A DNA stretch of 64,000 nt from Manduca sexta (lineage: Eukaryota > Arthropoda > Insecta > Lepidoptera > Sphingidae), in contig NC_051141.1 of assembly GCF_014839805.1 (NCBI RefSeq), positions 15,694,777-15,758,776 on the forward strand. The letters run 5' to 3'. A model generated the notes under the pieces. That model was not told where the DNA came from and did not search any database. It was given only the letters and a program-made list of their open reading frames with translations. Positions 63,301-64,000 of the stretch are shown here, piece after piece. The translations under genes were made by a program, and so were the position numbers. Positions within the stretch are counted from its first letter, which is position 1. Each line of letters starts with the position of its first letter.

Positions 63301-64000
63301 TGGAATACTTATAATTAAGAATAAACATTATTTTTGGGTTCAAAGACACCACTTAACAATTTAAGAAGTTTTCCAGAAATAAGTTATAAGCATGTTGACG
63401 CCTTTTAAGCAAAGCAATATCGGCTTTGTGTTCTTTGTACATAATGATTATATATTTTATTTACAAATCTGAATATTCAAATAACGGAAAAGCTCGCTAG
63501 TGCCACTAATGCCCGACCAAAGGTCGATATCTAGCCGAAACCCTAGATTCGATCATCATTGGGCGCCACCATTACATAGACCCAACTGACCTGGTAACTA
63601 TAACGCCCATTGCGGAACCGTCTGCAGCAGACGTGTGCTCTATATGCGCGGGGCTCTCGTCCGAGGGGCGCGGGGGAGGGATCCAGTCGCGCGGAGGCCG
63701 AGGCAGCTTCTCTGTCGACACCCATTGGAGGGACGGCCAGCCGCGGAACGACACAACGTCCCCTGACGATGTCTTGGGTAGACCTGGTGGGTGTAATGGT
63801 AAGTGAAATATTGCATATAAGCTGACCTACTTGTATTAACTCTGAATGTTACACAAATTCGTCGAAGTTTTGAGTGTATTTATGATATGACGGCGATGTC
63901 CTCGTTATATTATATTATACAAAATATCACCTAACGCTCCTTGTGTTGTTGTTCACCTAATCGAATATTGTGCGTTTGGCAACTTAACAAAAATCAGTTA
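42142..64000 (-). CDS. DIP2: DIP2 (disco-interacting protein 2), 3' ten coding exons; 5' end off the window
   Basis: DIP2 proteins carry an N-terminal DMAP1-binding region and two fatty-acyl-AMP-ligase-like (FAAL-like) domains. They are linked to lipid (diacylglycerol) homeostasis and, in flies, to neuronal wiring. The coding join on the minus strand is 63783-63591, 55993-55781, 54790-54621, 51985-51782, 51690-51469, 48352-48144, 47149-46918, 46028-45919, 45577-43968 and 42394-42142. All nine internal junctions have GT donors, AG acceptors and matching phases, and the joined frame stays open for about 1,137 residues to TAA. Recognised family landmarks in order are SFRGWPSLQW, DFKRETGLWH, LLVADGANPW, KTDEVGEICV, VTGRKHN, EQRPDCGEEE, KTPLGGIHLS, LCPHTCVTN, FSVSTTGMLAG, GYFTIYGDES and the extreme C-terminus SRGEKQRMHLRDGFL...YNM. 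The P-loop-like motif lacks the usual PKG lysine context, as expected for DIP2. Insect DIP2 is about 1,700-1,800 residues, so the N-terminal third is missing here because the window ends, not because of a break. Confidence 0.96.
42395..43967 (-). other. DIP2 intron
   Basis: AT-rich, GTGCGT...TTTCAG on the minus strand. No other feature is seen. Confidence 0.85.
43968..45577 (-). CDS. DIP2: DIP2 large exon, second FAAL-like domain
   Basis: This 1,610-bp exon has acceptor TTTTCCAG and donor GAATG|GTGCGT. It encodes YQFISQILRWRAQSTSDHVI through HPIDIENSVMRCHKKIAE and part of a Cys codon. The adenylation-like core is clear: LCLDPYCGLGFALWCLSSIY is preceded by the nucleotide-loop motif FSVSTTGMLAGIKMSH (45020-45067), and GYFTIYGDES and ARTGYLGFLRRTE follow. 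A Ser/Asp/Gly-rich insert (about 44075-44205) lies between RRTE and VFVVGALDE. The exon is much richer in G+C than its flanks. Confidence 0.97.
45578..45918 (-). other. DIP2 intron (341 bp)
   Basis: It starts GTAAGA and ends TTCCAG on the minus strand. Nothing else is seen. Confidence 0.9.
45919..46028 (-). CDS. DIP2: DIP2 coding exon, interdomain linker
   Basis: The acceptor is ATTTTTGTAG and the donor is AGGAAG|GTAAGA. It encodes DVGPASVIVGNLVQGNRLAS, then AQGRDMGYSDDSDAARK. The exon is short and too small to stand out as an open frame. It was found from the expected phase and the conserved GPAS.IVGNLV.G motif. Confidence 0.94.
46029..46917 (-). other. DIP2 intron
   Basis: GTGAGT...TTGTAG on the minus strand. 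AT-rich, nothing else seen. Confidence 0.88.
46918..47149 (-). CDS. DIP2: DIP2 coding exon, link between the two FAAL-like domains
   Basis: The acceptor is CCGCCAACAG and the donor is CATTCTG|GTGAGT. It encodes SFQWMSRVLQAVDSIHQVGI, then PKTPLGGIHLSECKRRFLEG and NVLMCPHTCVTNLPKPRE. This is one of the most conserved DIP2 stretches. Confidence 0.96.
47150..48143 (-). other. DIP2 intron
   Basis: GTCAGT...CAACAG on the minus strand. AT-rich, nothing else seen. Confidence 0.88.
48144..48352 (-). CDS. DIP2: DIP2 coding exon, end of first FAAL-like domain
   Basis: The acceptor is CTCCCCGTAG and the donor is GAAGAG|GTCAGT, phase 1 in and phase 0 out. It encodes LVFVCGSRDGLMTVTGRKHN, then DDIIATVLAVEPMKFIYRGR and EQRPDCGEEE. 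This covers the hinge and C-terminal subdomain of the first adenylation-like module. Confidence 0.96.
48353..51468 (-). other. DIP2 intron (3.1 kb)
   Basis: GTAAGC...CCGTAG on the minus strand. It has GC-richer patches at 49230-49380 and 50110-50215 without recognisable content. Confidence 0.85.
51469..51690 (-). CDS. DIP2: DIP2 coding exon, first FAAL-like domain
   Basis: The acceptor is TTATTCGCAG and the donor is GGTG|GTAAGC. It encodes VIVVVKMEGPAYLCKTDEVG, then EICVLSGATGSGYWGLPGLT and SGLLGFLGPGG plus one base. The opposite strand carries a 146-codon open frame over the same bases, which is a shadow. Confidence 0.95.
51782..51985 (-). CDS. DIP2: DIP2 coding exon, first FAAL-like domain
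   Basis: The acceptor is CTGATCCAG and the donor is ATCAT|GTAAGT. It encodes VRGDAICPCACSSESMTVCV, a Gly/Arg-rich stretch, then GRGVLSMSGLSYGVVRVDAE and LTLQDCGQVMPS plus one base. The Gly/Arg-rich stretch replaces a short proline-containing loop in the vertebrate paralogues. Confidence 0.94.
51986..54620 (-). other. DIP2 intron (2.6 kb)
   Basis: GTTAGT...ATCCAG on the minus strand. It contains the probable LINE tail at 53990-54345. Confidence 0.85.
53990..54345 (-). mobile_element. LINE 3' tail (probable), inverted, in a DIP2 intron
   Basis: It includes TTTTTGAAGTCGGTTTC, a CCATCCAAATTAAACCAGTA stretch, a CATACATACATAC run and CTCCTTTTTTTGAAGTCGC. This resembles the reverse of the tail at 4990. 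Confidence 0.35.
54621..54790 (-). CDS. DIP2: DIP2 coding exon, first FAAL-like domain
   Basis: The acceptor follows GTTGACAG and the donor is AAAG|GTTAGT. It encodes ASVAIVKSRDLHWGLLATRD, then SLSSLRILLVADGANPWSL, and ends FLSVFQSK plus one base. The block of LR, LLVADGANPWS and SCDQFLSVF is characteristic of DIP2. Confidence 0.95.
54849..55235 (+). repeat. tRNA-derived SINE in a DIP2 intron
   Basis: The head is CGCTTCGGTGGCGTAGTTG and the B box is GGTTTGAATCC at about 54913-54923. A long body (CCCCGTGCCTCGGAAAGCAC, CGTCTCACCGGCTTATGAGA) ends in GATTTATTGACTTCATTTCA. It differs from family B after the tRNA-like head, so it is a separate SINE family. It sits opposite to DIP2, between the exons at 54621 and 55781. 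Confidence 0.75.
55625..55725. other. Unassigned coding-like block in a DIP2 intron
   Basis: The plus strand reads PIMVTGRTGAVFMSMEATKS in one open frame and the minus strand reads EPCEDFVASMDMNTAPVRPV in another. The composition is unlike the surrounding AT-rich intron. It may be a repeat fragment, and no family is recognised. Confidence 0.25.
55781..55993 (-). CDS. DIP2: DIP2 coding exon, first FAAL-like domain
   Basis: The acceptor follows GTCGACAG and the donor is TATAG|GTAGGT. It encodes ASMLAHCRMLSVACNYSEGE, then VLDFKRETGLWHAVLASVLN and a segment ending MITKY plus a split Arg codon. Phases match both neighbours. The long upstream intron (55994-63590) separates it from the first visible exon. 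Confidence 0.95.
56359..56471 (+). other. Exon-like GC-rich block in a DIP2 intron (antisense to DIP2)
   Basis: An acceptor-like GCGTTTCAG and a donor-like CACAG|GTATCA bracket 113 bp of CG-rich sequence with one open frame (VTRLQQSTTLQLSRTWRRLL...). The arms TGTAGACA and TGTCTACA can pair. It may be an antisense exon, a hairpin or a repeat fragment. No homology is recognised. Confidence 0.25.
56685..56730 (+). mobile_element. MITE, family A (left-end fragment)
   Basis: TATAGGTTCATTTGACATTG followed by TGTTACTAAATGAAAC matches the left end of family A. The rest is not recognisable. It lies in a DIP2 intron. Confidence 0.4.
58697..58925. mobile_element. MITE with long (about 60 bp) terminal inverted repeats
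   Basis: The left arm CTCTTAATAAAATAATGACC then TATTCCAAAACTG is matched by the inverted right arm CTCTTAATAAAATAGTGACC then TATTCCAAAACTG, followed by a looser match to about TTCAAAAAACT. It is about 229 bp in total and would fold as a hairpin. It lies in the large DIP2 intron. Confidence 0.8.
59450..59610. other. Unassigned coding-like block in the large DIP2 intron
   Basis: After TTTCCAG the plus strand reads FAVGSLLWIIAAIQHLPT and on to NRPLGVRNEF. The minus strand is also open (VTMSQCGTEAATVGVHVGRC). It is GC-richer than its flanks. Being open on both strands, it is more likely a repeat-derived fragment than an exon. Confidence 0.25.
63591..63783 (-). CDS. DIP2: DIP2 coding exon (first visible), start of first FAAL-like domain
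   Basis: The acceptor follows CACCCACCAG and the donor is AG|GTCAGT. The exon enters with two bases completing a split codon and leaves in phase 2. It encodes LPKTSSGDVVSFRGWPSLQW and then an acidic/proline-rich linker leading into GSAMGVIVTR. This is the opening of the first adenylation-like domain, equivalent to the A3 region. The preceding exon lies beyond position 64000. Confidence 0.93.
63784..64000 (-). other. DIP2 intron, continues off the window
   Basis: AT-rich with no coding match. The next upstream exon lies beyond the edge. Confidence 0.8.

Larger units (their letters stand above)
55994..63590 (-). other. Large DIP2 intron (7.6 kb)
   Basis: GTCAGT...CGACAG on the minus strand. 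AT-rich. It holds the exon-like block at 56359, the MITE at 58697 and the block at 59450. A SINE-like scrap (TTCGCGGCTTCGCCTGCGCG) lies at about 62212. Confidence 0.85.

Noticed and set aside
1..64000. CRISPR array, operon or prokaryotic island
   Set aside because: No spaced identical repeats of CRISPR type. The genes are split by introns and the repeats are of insect type.

Overview
The window looks like nuclear DNA from a lepidopteran insect (moth or butterfly). It is AT-rich and gene-poor. It is full of short interspersed elements with tRNA-like heads and TATG tails, MITEs, mariner/Tc1 relics and RTE-type LINE tails, and its genes are split by GT-AG introns. No prokaryotic features, CRISPR arrays or rRNA genes are seen. 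The taxon call rests on repeat style and on the insect-like DIP2 sequence. It is an inference.

Right third (42.1-64.0 kb, minus strand): the 3' part of DIP2 (disco-interacting protein 2). Ten consecutive coding exons were placed by splice sites whose phases all agree, giving about 1,137 C-terminal residues that cover most of the tandem acyl-AMP-ligase-like domains. The N-terminal exons lie beyond the right edge. The introns are AT-rich and hold MITEs and a SINE.

Middle (24.2-27.7 kb, plus strand): a two-exon gene for a protein with a long Asn/Pro/Ser/Thr-rich N-terminal region and a C-terminal RRM-like RNA-binding fold. The fold only appears once the second exon, at 27521-27737, is spliced on. 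A second, much weaker plus-strand candidate (35433-35544 joined to 37929-38023) would encode a signal peptide followed by an arginine-rich segment. CpG-rich, promoter-like islands lie at 14.28-14.51 kb and 21.0-21.27 kb.

Left 22 kb and the spaces between genes: mobile DNA and its debris. This includes a Tc1-like relic (1.76-2.9 kb), a MITE family that opens with ACAGGGTC (3.9, 17.1, 37.5 kb plus partial copies), tRNA-derived SINEs (12.9, 15.7, 16.7, 18.7, 54.9 kb), a second SINE-like family (6.6, 16.5, 18.2, 20.4 kb), and a 976-990 bp inverted-repeat element carrying a 33-bp minisatellite (11.0-12.0 kb). There are also a LINE reverse-transcriptase fragment (22.1-22.7 kb), an RTE tail (28.9-29.2 kb), a dead mariner (31.7-32.7 kb) and several MITEs with clear terminal inverted repeats. 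One SINE sits inside another repeat with a preserved target-site duplication.

No functional link between the RRM gene, the small secreted candidate and DIP2 can be read from the sequence. All calls come from reading by eye, without database searches.
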